This document shows, piece by piece, positions 34,849 to 43,419 of a DNA stretch of 64,000 nucleotides. How positions within the stretch are numbered: position 1 is the first letter of the stretch; the number at the start of each line of letters is the position of its first letter. The stretch comes from Clostridiaceae bacterium (lineage in GTDB: Bacteria; Bacillota; Clostridia; DSM-8532). Under the pieces are notes generated by a model. That model searched no databases. It was not told the origin of the DNA and was given only the letters and a program-made list of their open reading frames with translations. The stretch lies in the NCBI GenBank assembly GCA_012521705.1, contig JAAYLX010000049.1, positions 62,001 to 126,000 on the forward strand. The letters are read 5' to 3'. A program made the position numbers and the translations under genes.

Positions 34849-35679
34849 ATGGAAAATCAGGTAGTATTGATCACAGGCGCATCCTCGGGAATAGGAAAGG
34901 CAACTGCCCAATATCTTATGATGCGCGGTTTTAAAGTTTACGGGACCTCCAGAAAAGCCCCTTCTTGCGATGGACATACACATACCGACCCAAAAAGCGG
35001 CGGTTTTATAGATATGATAACTCTTGATGTCACAAATGACACTTCGGTTGAAAATGCAATCAGGACTGTCCTTGAGCGAGAGGGCCGAATTGATGTACTT
35101 ATATGCAATGCGGGAAACGGAATTGCCGGTTCGGTTGAGGACATCCCAATGGACCTTGCCAGGGAGCAGTTTGAAACTAATTTTTTCGGGACCTTACGTG
35201 TTGTCAAAGCGGTACTGCCCGTCATGAGAAGCCAGGGCGGAGGCAAAATAGTTGCTTTAAGCTCAATAGCAGGCGTAATCTCCATCCCCTACCAGAGCCA
35301 CTACAGTTCAAGTAAATTTGCAATTGAGGGTTTGATGGAAGCACTCCGGCATGAAGTCGCACCTTTCAATATTGATGTATGCCTTGTCGAGCCGGGCGAT
35401 ACAAAAACCGAGTTTACCAGCAACCGCCGTGTTTCTGAGTCCGCCAAAGAAAACAGCCCCTGCTTTGAAAGATTTAAGCGCTCACTTGCCCGTATGGAGC
35501 ACGATGAGCAGAACGGAGCCTCCCCGGAAAGTGTCGCCAAAGTAATATATAAAATGATTATAAAAAAGAAATCCCCTGCCCGTACCGCAGTAGGTTTCCA
35601 GTACAAATGCATATTATTTCTTAAGAAGATTCTTCCCTTCCGGGTCCTGGAGTTTGTCGTCGGAAAGCTGTATAACTAA
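34849..35679 (+). CDS. Classical short-chain dehydrogenase/reductase
   Basis: 276 residues. The dinucleotide motif is TGASSGIG, the structural motif NAGNGIAG, and the catalytic Ser and YxxxK occur in ALSSIAG and HYSSSKFAIEG. The substrate loop and hydrophobic tail (FLKKILPFRVLEFVVGKL) resemble 17-beta-hydroxysteroid or retinol dehydrogenase-like and 3-ketosphinganine reductase-like members, suggesting a lipophilic ketone substrate. The gene is divergent from the alpha-oxoamine synthase gene, 229 bp apart. A joint pathway (condensation, then keto reduction) is inference. The start is the ATG at 34849 with AGAGGTGG upstream. Confidence 0.85.
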   Translation: MENQVVLITGASSGIGKATAQYLMMRGFKVYGTSRKAPSCDGHTHTDPKSGGFIDMITLDVTNDTSVENAIRTVLEREGRIDVLICNAGNGIAGSVEDIPMDLAREQFETNFFGTLRVVKAVLPVMRSQGGGKIVALSSIAGVISIPYQSHYSSSKFAIEGLMEALRHEVAPFNIDVCLVEPGDTKTEFTSNRRVSESAKENSPCFERFKRSLARMEHDEQNGASPESVAKVIYKMIIKKKSPARTAVGFQYKCILFLKKILPFRVLEFVVGKLYN

Positions 35680-35740
35680 AGAAAACATAAAGAGGCGGTA
35701 CCGGAACTGTCTTTACATTGAATACCACCCCTGTAATGTT

Positions 35741-37000
35741 TCATCTTATACTTAATGTCAACCACCTGTTCAGGAGCATTCCCAAAGCTTTTACCAATGT
35801 ACAGCGTTCAGAGTTCTTCGCTGCTTTGACAGGTATGGATGCCAGCCTCTCACCGTCAATATCAATATTTAGCACGCCTATGGTCTGGCCTTCAACCACG
35901 GGAGCATTGACAACCTCGGGGATTTCAAGAGTTTCAGTAATTTTGTCCTTGCTTCCCTTTTTGACCACCACAATGGCGTCTTCCGAATAGGTAACGGGAA
36001 TCTCTGTCACTATGCCTTTTCTGACCTTTACTACGCCTGCCTCAAGTCCTTTCTTTTCAATTTTCACGCTTTCCCAGTTGCTGAATCCGTAATTGAGAAG
36101 TCTGGCGGATTCGGAGAATCTTAAATCATTGGTTTTAGCCCCCAACAATACTGATATGAGCTTTGTGCCCTCTCTTTCGGCAGAAGCCGACAGACAGAAC
36201 CCTGCCGCATTGGTGAAACCAGTTTTTATGCCCGTGGTCCCCTTGTAGCGTTTGACGAGTTTATTGGTGTTGTCCAGGTCGAATGTTCCGTCCCTGAAAG
36301 TATCATGCCATATGGTTGTGTAGTGAATTATCTTCGGGTGCTTTATAATGAGCTCTCTTGACATAATGGCAACGTCCGCCGCAGTGCTGTAATGTCCTTC
36401 GTCAGTCAAGCCCGTGCAGTCAAGAAATCTGGTATTTTTCATACCCAGCTCCTCGGCTTTTTCATTCATCATGGAGACAAATGCTTCCTCACTGCCTGCG
36501 ATGGCTTCGGCAAGGGCTACCGACGCATCATTTGCCGAATGGACGGCCACTGCTTTCAACAGTTCTTCAACTGTAAACACTTCCCCTTCCTTCAGGTAGA
36601 CCTGGGAGCCGCCCATTTTAGAAGCATAAGCGGATACGGTAACCGAATCAGTGGGGGCTATTTTACCCGAATCAATTGCCTCCATAACCAGAAGCATTGT
36701 CATGATCTTTGTTATGCTTGCTATGGGGAGAGGTTCATGCTCATTGAATGTGTAAAGTACTTTTCCGGTATCGGCTTCAATAAGAATTGCAGCCTTTGCA
36801 TCCACTGTGAATTTTGGTGTTTCGGAAACTTCTGTATCGTCGCCTTCCTGGTTTTGTGCATTGGTTTCCATAATGGTAATTGAAACATCACTCTGTTCAT
36901 CCGGTGCCTCTATCTGACTTGTCAGTCCTGAAGATACCGTACATGCAAAAAGACAAATGGCAATAACCAAGACAAAAAATGACCTGCACTTTTGTTTCAA
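35741..37000 (-). CDS. dacF: D-alanyl-D-alanine carboxypeptidase, DacF/PBP5-type
   Basis: 419 residues. A secretion signal with a hydrophobic core (VLVIAICLFACTV) is followed by an acidic spacer and the S11 penicillin-binding domain with SITK, SANDAS and IKTGFT motifs. A PBP5-type C-terminal beta domain follows, and the last 20 residues (LGMLLNRWLTLSI) form a probable membrane-anchoring helix. It trims the terminal D-Ala from peptidoglycan. I prefer the TTG at 36998-37000, which has GGAAGTGA upstream, over the in-frame TTG at 37027. Assignment to DacF rather than DacA or DacB is tentative. Confidence 0.9.
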   Translation of the reverse strand: MKQKCRSFFVLVIAICLFACTVSSGLTSQIEAPDEQSDVSITIMETNAQNQEGDDTEVSETPKFTVDAKAAILIEADTGKVLYTFNEHEPLPIASITKIMTMLLVMEAIDSGKIAPTDSVTVSAYASKMGGSQVYLKEGEVFTVEELLKAVAVHSANDASVALAEAIAGSEEAFVSMMNEKAEELGMKNTRFLDCTGLTDEGHYSTAADVAIMSRELIIKHPKIIHYTTIWHDTFRDGTFDLDNTNKLVKRYKGTTGIKTGFTNAAGFCLSASAEREGTKLISVLLGAKTNDLRFSESARLLNYGFSNWESVKIEKKGLEAGVVKVRKGIVTEIPVTYSEDAIVVVKKGSKDKITETLEIPEVVNAPVVEGQTIGVLNIDIDGERLASIPVKAAKNSERCTLVKALGMLLNRWLTLSIR

Positions 37001-37187
37001 GGATATCACTTCCAAAGACTTATCCAATAAATCTATATGCAGGCTTATCTCGGTTATTCAGGATAATTTTTATTTGATTCATATTTACATCATTGAGTTT
37101 TATAGCTTTTACGGGCATGCAAAGAAATGTTAAAGACTTTTTAGCCTGAATTTTATGATCAAAGATTAAGTGTAAAAGATCTGTGCT

Positions 37188-37394
37188 GTACAAGTGGTAC
37201 AGCCTTTTACGCGTCCTCGACTCAGAAAAGTTGTAAGGCTCAATACTCGCTCTCTTGGGGTACGCGGGCGAACTTGCCATCCGGGCAAGCGCCGCTCAAT
37301 CGACATCCTGTCGATTGACCCCAATCGAGCTTCGCATTTCGCCAACAACTTTAAGCTTCGTCTGCGGATTGCTTAAAGACTGTACCACTTGCAC
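37188..37394 (-). repeat. MITE-like inverted-repeat element, copy A
   Basis: 207 bp, reverse orientation relative to copy B at 40361-40566 and about nine-tenths identical to it. The ends are GTACAAGTGGTACAG and CTGTACCACTTGCAC. The interior contains a perfect 9-bp hairpin (CAATCGACA, loop TCC, TGTCGATTG, around 37297-37317) and a second one around TTGCC/GGCAA. TTGGGG/CCCCAA and AAGTTGT/ACAACTT pairs nest outside them, so the whole element can fold on itself. No target-site duplication is evident. Confidence 0.85.
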
Positions 37395-37414
37395 ATGAAC
37401 ACTGATAAACCAAA

Positions 37415-37572
37415 CCTTCGACTGCTGATTGTTCAGAGCCGTTTGCACTTAAACATCCATTATAAAGCAAAAGCAGCTCGGTGGAAGTCCTTTCTAACAT
37501 CCACAATCGAGCTGCACATTTCGTCAATAGTTTTGTCTTCACCTTCGAATTACTCAATGGCTCAAGCCATTT
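37415..37572 (-). repeat. Degenerate fragments of the inverted-repeat element
   Basis: Read on the minus strand, 37447-37415 is a decayed left end (GTGCAAACGGCTCTGAACAA, then CAGCAGTCGAAGG). Positions 37572-37500 match the left half through GACGAAATGTGCAGCTCGAT, compared with GGCGAAATGCGAAGCTCGAT in copy B. They abut copy A and end just before pdp. Confidence 0.55.
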
Positions 37573-37595
37573 TTCCTGAGTTTGTGAAGTACAAT

Positions 37596-38897
37596 TTATT
37601 CAACCATGTCAAGGATAAGCGGGGGCATTTCAGGTTTGTCAGGGCTGATTACTACCGCCCTTTCAATTTCCCTGACAGACGCATCAAAAAGATCTGCCTG
37701 GTTTGCATGGAGCACCAAAACAGGTTCGCCCCTTGAAACCTTGTCACCCGGTTTCTTAAGCAGCACAATTCCCGCCGCGGGGTCTATGGTGCTTTCTTTC
37801 GTTGCCCTTCCCGCTCCCAGAAGCATTGAGGCGACCCCTAAAATATCGGATGAAATTGATTTTATATATCCATTGTCTTTAGCTTTATATTCCAATGTAT
37901 GGACTGCTTTTGGAAGAAGAGAAGTATCTGAGACCACATCCGGAAGCCCATGCTGATTCTTTATCATATCTTTCAGTTTTTCAAGGGCTTTCCTGCTGTC
38001 TATGGCTTCCCTTGCAAGTTTCCGGCAAGTCTCGAAATCGCCTTTACCTGCCAGTTCAAGCATTTTGCCTGCAAGAGTGAGGCAGACTTCAGTGATATCT
38101 TCAGGGCCCTTTCCTTTGAGGACTTCTATTGCCTCCTTAACTTCAAGGGCGTTACCAACAGCATTTCCAAGAGGTTTATCCATATCTGTAATAACAGCCA
38201 CGGTCTTTCTGCCTGCCCCATTTCCTATATCAACCATTGCCTTTGCAAGTTTTTTCGCCTCGTCAACGGTCTTCATAAAGGCACCGCTGCCCACTTTTAC
38301 ATCCAGAACAATTGCATCTGCGCCTGCTGCAAGTTTTTTACTCATAATACTTGCCGCAATAAGCGGGATGCTTCTTACGGTGGCCGTTACGTCCCTTAAG
38401 GCGTACAGTTTTTTGTCGGCGGGCACCAAATTGCCGGTCTGGCCGACAACAGCAAGGCCGGCAGCTTTAACTGCATTTATAAATTCCCCGGTTGGAAGTT
38501 CAGTTCTGAACCCCGGGATTGATTCCAGTTTATCTATGGTGCCACCGGTATGTCCGAGGCCTCTTCCGCTCATTTTCGCTACCGGAGCTCCGCAGGCAGC
38601 CACAATTGGCCCAATTATCAGCGTGGTCTTGTCTCCCACACCACCTGTGCTGTGTTTATCTACTTTGATTCCCGGTATGGGGGACAGGTCAATTTGATCT
38701 CCCGAAGCCGCCATAAACTGCGTGAGCTGCAAAGTTTCCTCATCATCCATCCCGTTAAGACATATTGCCATAAGAAGGGCGCTTGCCTGATAATCGGGAA
38801 TTGAGCCGTCCACAACTCCTTTTACAAAGAATTCGATCTCAGCTTTGGAAAGCTTTTGTCCATCCCTTTTCTTTTCAATAATATCTACCATTCTCAT
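37596..38897 (-). CDS. pdp: Pyrimidine-nucleoside phosphorylase
   Basis: 433 residues. It splits uridine, thymidine or deoxyuridine with phosphate. The family signature is [20 protein letters not shown], with phosphate-binding [13 protein letters not shown] and the three-domain length of DeoA/Pdp. It follows deoB by 31 nt; the pair converts nucleosides to ribose-5-phosphate or deoxyribose-5-phosphate. The two genes are bracketed by inverted copies of a repeat element. Confidence 0.95.
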   Translation of the reverse strand: MRMVDIIEKKRDGQKLSKAEIEFFVKGVVDGSIPDYQASALLMAICLNGMDDEETLQLTQFMAASGDQIDLSPIPGIKVDKHSTGGVGDKTTLIIGPIVAACGAPVAKMSGRGLGHTGGTIDKLESIPGFRTELPTGEFINAVKAAGLAVVGQTGNLVPADKKLYALRDVTATVRSIPLIAASIMSKKLAAGADAIVLDVKVGSGAFMKTVDEAKKLAKAMVDIGNGAGRKTVAVITDMDKPLGNAVGNALEVKEAIEVLKGKGPEDITEVCLTLAGKMLELAGKGDFETCRKLAREAIDSRKALEKLKDMIKNQHGLPDVVSDTSLLPKAVHTLEYKAKDNGYIKSISSDILGVASMLLGAGRATKESTIDPAAGIVLLKKPGDKVSRGEPVLVLHANQADLFDASVREIERAVVISPDKPEMPPLILDMVE

Positions 38898-38928
38898 AAA
38901 AAGGCCCTCTTTCTTATATTTTTCATTA

Positions 38929-40107
38929 TTATTTAAGGATTTCGCTTAAGAAACTCTTGCCCTCTGTCTTTGCATCGATGCCCAAATATTCCGCAATGGT
39001 CGCAGCGATATCCGAAAAGCTTTCTCTGGTATGGATGTTTGCCCCGGCTTTCACATTTCTGCCGTACATAATAAGCGGGGTGTACTCCCTTGAATGGTCT
39101 GTACTCTCTGTAGTGGGGTCACATCCGTGGTCGGCGGTTATGAACAAAATATCTTCATCCTTCAGGTTGTCAAGTATCTCAGGAAGACGTTTGTCAAACT
39201 CAACCAGGCCTTTGGCATATGCTTCAGTGTCATTGCGGTGACCATAAAGCATATCAAAATCCACAAGGTTGGTGAAAAGAATTCCTGAGAAATCCTCTTT
39301 CATCCACTCCAAAGTTCTGTCAACACCATCCATATTGTTTTTGGTATGAACTGCGTGGGTAACACCAGATCCGGCAAAGATGTCTTCTATCTTTCCAACA
39401 GCCCTGACCTCGAATCCCTGCTCCTTGGCATAGTCGAGCACAGTCTTTTTTACAGGCTTTAATGAAAAATCATGTCTTCTTTCGGTACGTTTGAAACTTC
39501 CGGGTTGTCCTATAAACGGTCTGGCTATGACTCTTCCTACACCATGCTCACCCTGAAGTATCTCACGGGCTTTCTCGCACATATCATACAGCTCTTCTAT
39601 CGGAATGATTTCCTCATGGGCAGCAATCTGGAAAACGCTGTCTGCGGAAGTGTAGACAATGGGATAACCGGTTTTCATATGTTCTTCCCCGAGTTCCTCG
39701 ATAATAACGGTACCCGATGCGGGGTAATTTCCAAGAGTTTTTCTTCCAACCGCTTTCTCGAATTTTTCTATGATTTCGGGAGGAAAACCGTTTGGATATG
39801 TCGGGAACGGGCGGTCAAGAATAATGCCGGCTATTTCCCAGTGGCCTGTTGTGGTATCCTTGCCCTTTGAGCGCTCGGCCATCCTGCCCACTGCCCCTTT
39901 GACATTTGTAGGCCGGTCAAGATAATCAACACCATCTATATATCCAATTCCAAGTTCCTCAAGATTCTTAAGGCTGAACCATGGAGCATTCTTCATTTCT
40001 TTTGCAATATTTCCCAGGGTATTGCTTCCCTCATCCCCATACAATGCAGCGTCAGGCAATTCGCCAATACCTACGCTGTCCAATACAATAATAATCGCTC
40101 TTTTCAT
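38929..40107 (-). CDS. deoB: Phosphopentomutase
   Basis: 392 residues, full length, alkaline-phosphatase superfamily. The metal and phospho-threonine sites are [45 protein letters not shown] and [10 protein letters not shown]. It interconverts (deoxy)ribose 1- and 5-phosphate and feeds the products of Pdp into central metabolism. The start is the ATG at 40105-40107 with GGAGGAA upstream. Confidence 0.97.
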   Translation of the reverse strand: MKRAIIIVLDSVGIGELPDAALYGDEGSNTLGNIAKEMKNAPWFSLKNLEELGIGYIDGVDYLDRPTNVKGAVGRMAERSKGKDTTTGHWEIAGIILDRPFPTYPNGFPPEIIEKFEKAVGRKTLGNYPASGTVIIEELGEEHMKTGYPIVYTSADSVFQIAAHEEIIPIEELYDMCEKAREILQGEHGVGRVIARPFIGQPGSFKRTERRHDFSLKPVKKTVLDYAKEQGFEVRAVGKIEDIFAGSGVTHAVHTKNNMDGVDRTLEWMKEDFSGILFTNLVDFDMLYGHRNDTEAYAKGLVEFDKRLPEILDNLKDEDILFITADHGCDPTTESTDHSREYTPLIMYGRNVKAGANIHTRESFSDIAATIAEYLGIDAKTEGKSFLSEILK

Positions 40108-40360
40108 TTTTATTTCCTCCATAAGAACAAGATTATAAAATCTTACTCATCTTATTAATTTTAAAGTTTAAGGTAACAACCTTAAAGATAATATTTTTAT
40201 TCTTCTCTAATTTTACCTTTTAATTTCTATTGCAAAACATTAATTTATTCGATAACCCTAAAACCCCTAAGAACACAAGCCTCGAGCCATATAGTATTCC
40301 TTGACTGATGTTGGGAAAATGCTGAACCTTCGTACATAATTGTATTGCAAATCAGTAAAA

Positions 40361-40566
40361 GTGCAAGTGGCACAGTCTTTAAGCAATCCGCAGACGAAGG
40401 TTAAAGTTGTTGGCGAAATGCGAAGCTCGATTGGGGGCGATCGACAGGACGTCGGGCGAGCGGCGCTTGCCCGGATGGCAAGTTCGCCCGCGTCCCCCAA
40501 GAGAGCAAGCATTGAGCCTTACAACTTTCCTGAGTCGAGGACGCGAAAAGACTGTGCCACTTGCAC
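40361..40566 (+). repeat. MITE-like inverted-repeat element, copy B
   Basis: 206 bp with perfect 20-bp terminal inverted repeats: GTGCAAGTGGCACAGTCTTT at 40361-40380, and its reverse complement at 40547-40566. The GC-rich core (GGCG..TTGCC, GGCAA..CGCC) is much richer in GC than the flanks. It is the best-preserved copy. Sequence just outside the right end continues to match the outside of copies A and C (reading inward on the complementary strand, a G-C-T-rich AGCTGTGCT), so the true unit may extend about 10 bp further there. Confidence 0.88.
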
Positions 40567-40612
40567 AGCACAGCTTCCCTGAGTCAAGACATGAAAAGGA
40601 AGAGCCTTTGCA
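40567..40612 (+). repeat. Partial terminal repeat next to copy B
   Basis: CCCTGAGTCAAGACATGAAAAGGAAGAGCCTTTGCAC echoes the right end of copy B (CCTGAGTCGAGGACGCGAAAAG, then ACTGTGCCACTTGCAC) and lies immediately after it, like a decayed tandem copy of the end. Confidence 0.5.
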
Positions 40613-40775
40613 CACAAACTTCTTAACAAATTATTAAACAAACACGGAGTACTCAAAAGCATGAGCTATTTGCCTATTGCAACTTTTCAATTGAAAAAGA
40701 CTTGTGTTTCATTGCCTGAAAGCTTGTCCCTTGCCGCCCCCTTGTGATAATCTTTTAGCAGGTGGTGGACGTAAA

Positions 40776-41567
40776 GTGTACATAATTATCCTGATATTAT
40801 TATTTGCCCTTTTCATGGTACTTCAGGCAGGGCATTTAAAAAGAGAATACTTTACACTTAACGATGGAAAGACAAATTTACGGATTGCTTTTATTTCAGA
40901 CCTGCATATGGGACTTTTGCTGGTATCTGAAAAAGAAATAAAAAAAGCACTCAGAGAAGAAAAACCTGATCTTATAATTATTGCAGGCGACATAATAGAC
41001 CGGGAAAAACACATAAATGACTTCACTAAATTAATCAGAAATATTTCCCCGGCGTGTCCCGTCTTCGCAGTATTAGGCAATCACGATCATCGTTGTTTCA
41101 ACAAAAACCCAATTGTTAAAGACATGTTCTTTTTCAATATCCAGAGTCTTGGAATAGAAATTCTGGTTAATGAATGCATTACATTCCACAAAGGCGACAA
41201 AGCTGTAAATATTATTGGCATTGATGACGAAAAATGCGGTAATCCCGATGTAAAACTTGCCCTCTCACAAAAAAACACCGAGGCCGACCTTACAATATGC
41301 GTCGCCCACAACCCTGATACCGCCCTTTCTATACCCGCAGGAGAAACAGACCTCCTACTATGCGGACACTTCCATGGCGGTCAGATATGGATGCCATTTA
41401 ATCTTGAATACAGACTTTTAAGAAGGGAAAAAACCTGCAAAGCAGGTTATCGAAAGGGGTACCATGTTATTAATGGTGTTCCGACCTACATAAGCCGTGG
41501 AATTGGCAATGTAATTTTCCCCTTTCGACTTGGTTCCAAACCGGAAATTACCTTCATCGACCTTTAA
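40776..41567 (+). CDS. YkuE-like metallophosphoesterase, membrane-anchored
   Basis: 263 residues. One N-terminal membrane segment (YIIILILLFALFMVLQAG) is followed by a calcineurin-type domain with all motifs: SDLHMG, GDIID, LGNHDHR, AHNPD and GHFHGGQ. The family includes YkuE and UDP-2,3-diacylglucosamine hydrolase-like proteins; the substrate here is unknown. I chose the GTG at 40776 with GGTGG seven bases upstream. It converges on the next gene with the two stop codons overlapping. Confidence 0.85.
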   Translation: MYIIILILLFALFMVLQAGHLKREYFTLNDGKTNLRIAFISDLHMGLLLVSEKEIKKALREEKPDLIIIAGDIIDREKHINDFTKLIRNISPACPVFAVLGNHDHRCFNKNPIVKDMFFFNIQSLGIEILVNECITFHKGDKAVNIIGIDDEKCGNPDVKLALSQKNTEADLTICVAHNPDTALSIPAGETDLLLCGHFHGGQIWMPFNLEYRLLRREKTCKAGYRKGYHVINGVPTYISRGIGNVIFPFRLGSKPEITFIDL

Positions 41568-42709
41568 TCTTGCCGGTTGGCTATTTCAATCAGGCTGTCA
41601 GCAGTATACTCAATCTCATCCAATGTATTAAAATAACCCGGACTTATGCGTATAAGTCCTGTACTTTCTGTTTTCAGTTCTTTATGGGCAAGTGGCGCAC
41701 AGTGAAAACCAGGACGTACCGCTATCTCATATTTGGAATCCAAGATGTTAGCTGCCTCGGAAGAGTCAATGCCTTCTATTGAGAGAGCGATAATACTACT
41801 GTTATTCTCCGGTTTTGAATATAGTTTGATTCTCTTTATGCCGCTAAGGCGCTCATGGAGCCTGTCAATCAGAAGCTGCTTTTTCTTGCGTATTTCATCA
41901 ATCCCTGTCTTTAAGATGAAATCCACACCTGCGCCCAGTCCTGCTATTCCGGGCACGTTGAGTGTGCCGCTTTCAAGCATGTCGGGCATAAAAGATGGAT
42001 GAATCGTCTCAAAAGAACGGCTTCCCGTCCCGCCCTGGAAAATTGAGCGCAATTTTATATTATCGGCGACATAGAGTCCGCCTGTTCCCTGCGGCCCCAA
42101 TAAGCTCTTATGACCGGGAAAGGCGAGCATGGATATTTGCATTGACTCTACATCCAAAGGCAAAACACCGGCTCCCTGGGAAGCGTCAACCAAATAATGA
42201 ATACGCCTTTTCTTTAAATACTCCCCTAATTCTCTGTAAGGAAGGACAGTACCGGTGACATTGGAGGATGAGCTTACTACAACAAGTCTGGTATTGTATC
42301 TTACAGCTCTTAATATATCGCGGGCATCTATATCCCCGTAGATAGTGCGTGGTTTTACTATGGTATAACTTATAAGGCCTTTTCTTCTTAATTCATACAA
42401 AGGCCTGAGTACCGAATTGTGTTCCATGGCTGTCGTAACCACATGGTCGCCGGTTTTCAACAAGCCCTGGATTGCCATATTAAGAGCATACGTTGCATTG
42501 GGGGTAAAGGCTATTTGAAGCGGGTTCTTTATATTGAACAGTTCAGCAAGGCTGTCCCTGGTTTTCATGACACATGCGGCAGATTCCCTTGCCATCTTGT
42601 GGGATGACCTGCCCGGATTGGCGCAGGATTCCTTCATGAAGGTATATACCGTGTCATAAACTGCCTCCGGCTTGGGAAATGATGTTGCGGCATTATCCAG
42701 ATAAATCAT
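41564..42709 (-). CDS. Cysteine desulfurase-family aminotransferase V (EF2568-like)
   Basis: 381 residues, full-length fold type I PLP enzyme. The N-terminus is MIYLDNAATSFPKPEAV, with PLP contacts TAMEHNSV and DASQGAGVLPLDV and the Schiff-base lysine in FPGHKSLLGPQGTGGLYV. The catalytic cysteine lies in PGFHCAPLAHKEL. It mobilises sulfur from cysteine or selenocysteine. The extended LLGPQGTGG and HCAP form matches the EF2568 subgroup, whose role is less defined than IscS or SufS. No SufBCD or IscU partner is adjacent. Confidence 0.9.
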   Translation of the reverse strand: MIYLDNAATSFPKPEAVYDTVYTFMKESCANPGRSSHKMARESAACVMKTRDSLAELFNIKNPLQIAFTPNATYALNMAIQGLLKTGDHVVTTAMEHNSVLRPLYELRRKGLISYTIVKPRTIYGDIDARDILRAVRYNTRLVVVSSSSNVTGTVLPYRELGEYLKKRRIHYLVDASQGAGVLPLDVESMQISMLAFPGHKSLLGPQGTGGLYVADNIKLRSIFQGGTGSRSFETIHPSFMPDMLESGTLNVPGIAGLGAGVDFILKTGIDEIRKKKQLLIDRLHERLSGIKRIKLYSKPENNSSIIALSIEGIDSSEAANILDSKYEIAVRPGFHCAPLAHKELKTESTGLIRISPGYFNTLDEIEYTADSLIEIANRQD

Positions 42710-42779
42710 GCACTGCCTCTAAGGGATTAAGTCTTAGTTTTATGATATGCAAAGAGACATGCTTAAGTGTTCTTACGAT

Positions 42780-43343
42780 TTATCTTTGTTTTATTTCTGA
42801 AAGCTTTTCTTTTACCAATTTCATATCCCTGAAAAAATCAAGACGTTTGCTGTTATCCCTCAGGACAGCCGCCGGATGATATGTAGGAATCATAACGTAT
42901 CCGCCTTTTTCAATACAAGTGCCACGTACCTGGGTTATTTTCAGATCACGGTCAATTATAGCCTTGGCTGCTGTGGCTCCAAGGCAAACTAAAATTGAAG
43001 GCTTAATGTATTTTACCTGGAACCTGAGCCACGGAAGACAAGCGCTTACTTCATCCTGAGTCGGGATCCGGTTTTCGGGAGGCCTGCATTTTACTATGTT
43101 TGCTATATAATAATCCGAAGGGTCAAATTCCAGTGCTGTGAGCAAAAGGTCAAGAAGTTTTCCGGCACGGCCTACAAAGGCCTCTCCCTGGATATCCTCC
43201 TGTTCACCGGGACCTTCTCCGATAAACATCAGCGGGCAGGGTTTAGGTGTTCCCCGCCCTATGACCACATTTTTTCTATAAACGCTAAGGCCACACTTTT
43301 CACAGTTGTTGCACCGATTTATAAAGTCTTCCCATTCGTTCAC
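42780..43343 (-). CDS. Uracil-DNA glycosylase, family 4 (Fe-S)
   Basis: 187 residues. It excises uracil from DNA. The active-site GEGPGEQEDIQGEAFVGRAG and the TYHPAAVLRD motif mark the family 4 form. The four cysteines expected to hold the 4Fe-4S cluster are in CNNCEKCGL and in KCRPPENR and SACLPWL. Family 4 enzymes are common in thermophiles and anaerobes. Confidence 0.93.
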   Translation of the reverse strand: MNEWEDFINRCNNCEKCGLSVYRKNVVIGRGTPKPCPLMFIGEGPGEQEDIQGEAFVGRAGKLLDLLLTALEFDPSDYYIANIVKCRPPENRIPTQDEVSACLPWLRFQVKYIKPSILVCLGATAAKAIIDRDLKITQVRGTCIEKGGYVMIPTYHPAAVLRDNSKRLDFFRDMKLVKEKLSEIKQR

Positions 43344-43419
43344 AATACTGCCCCCAAAAATTATGAATTCAGCTTCCTGGTTGTACCCCTTATATTAACG
43401 TTCTTAAATCCTGAAGGGA

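Larger units (their letters stand above)
37001..37595. other. Repeat-bearing intergenic region before pdp
   Basis: About 600 bp without a gene. It holds inverted-repeat element copy A (37188-37394) and degenerate fragments of the same family (37415-37572). Short open frames here are by-products of the element's GC-rich palindromic core. Confidence 0.7.
40108..40775. other. Repeat-bearing intergenic region upstream of deoB
   Basis: About 670 bp without a gene between divergent deoB and the phosphoesterase. It holds element copy B (40361-40566) and a partial terminal fragment (40567-40612). The deoB-proximal part is AT-rich and probably holds its promoter, but I could not assign one. Confidence 0.6.

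Noticed and set aside
37188-40612. Possible CRISPR or direct-repeat array from the repeated GTGCAAGTGGCAC-like ends
   Set aside because: The repeats are terminal and inverted, the spacing is irregular (about 206 bp and 3 kb), there are no unique spacers of equal length and no cas gene.
40340-40637. Open frames of 60-80 codons on both strands inside the repeat elements at 37.2 and 40.4 kb
   Set aside because: The frames follow from the GC-rich palindromic core, run through the terminal repeats, have Arg/Ser/Pro-rich composition and no ribosome sites.
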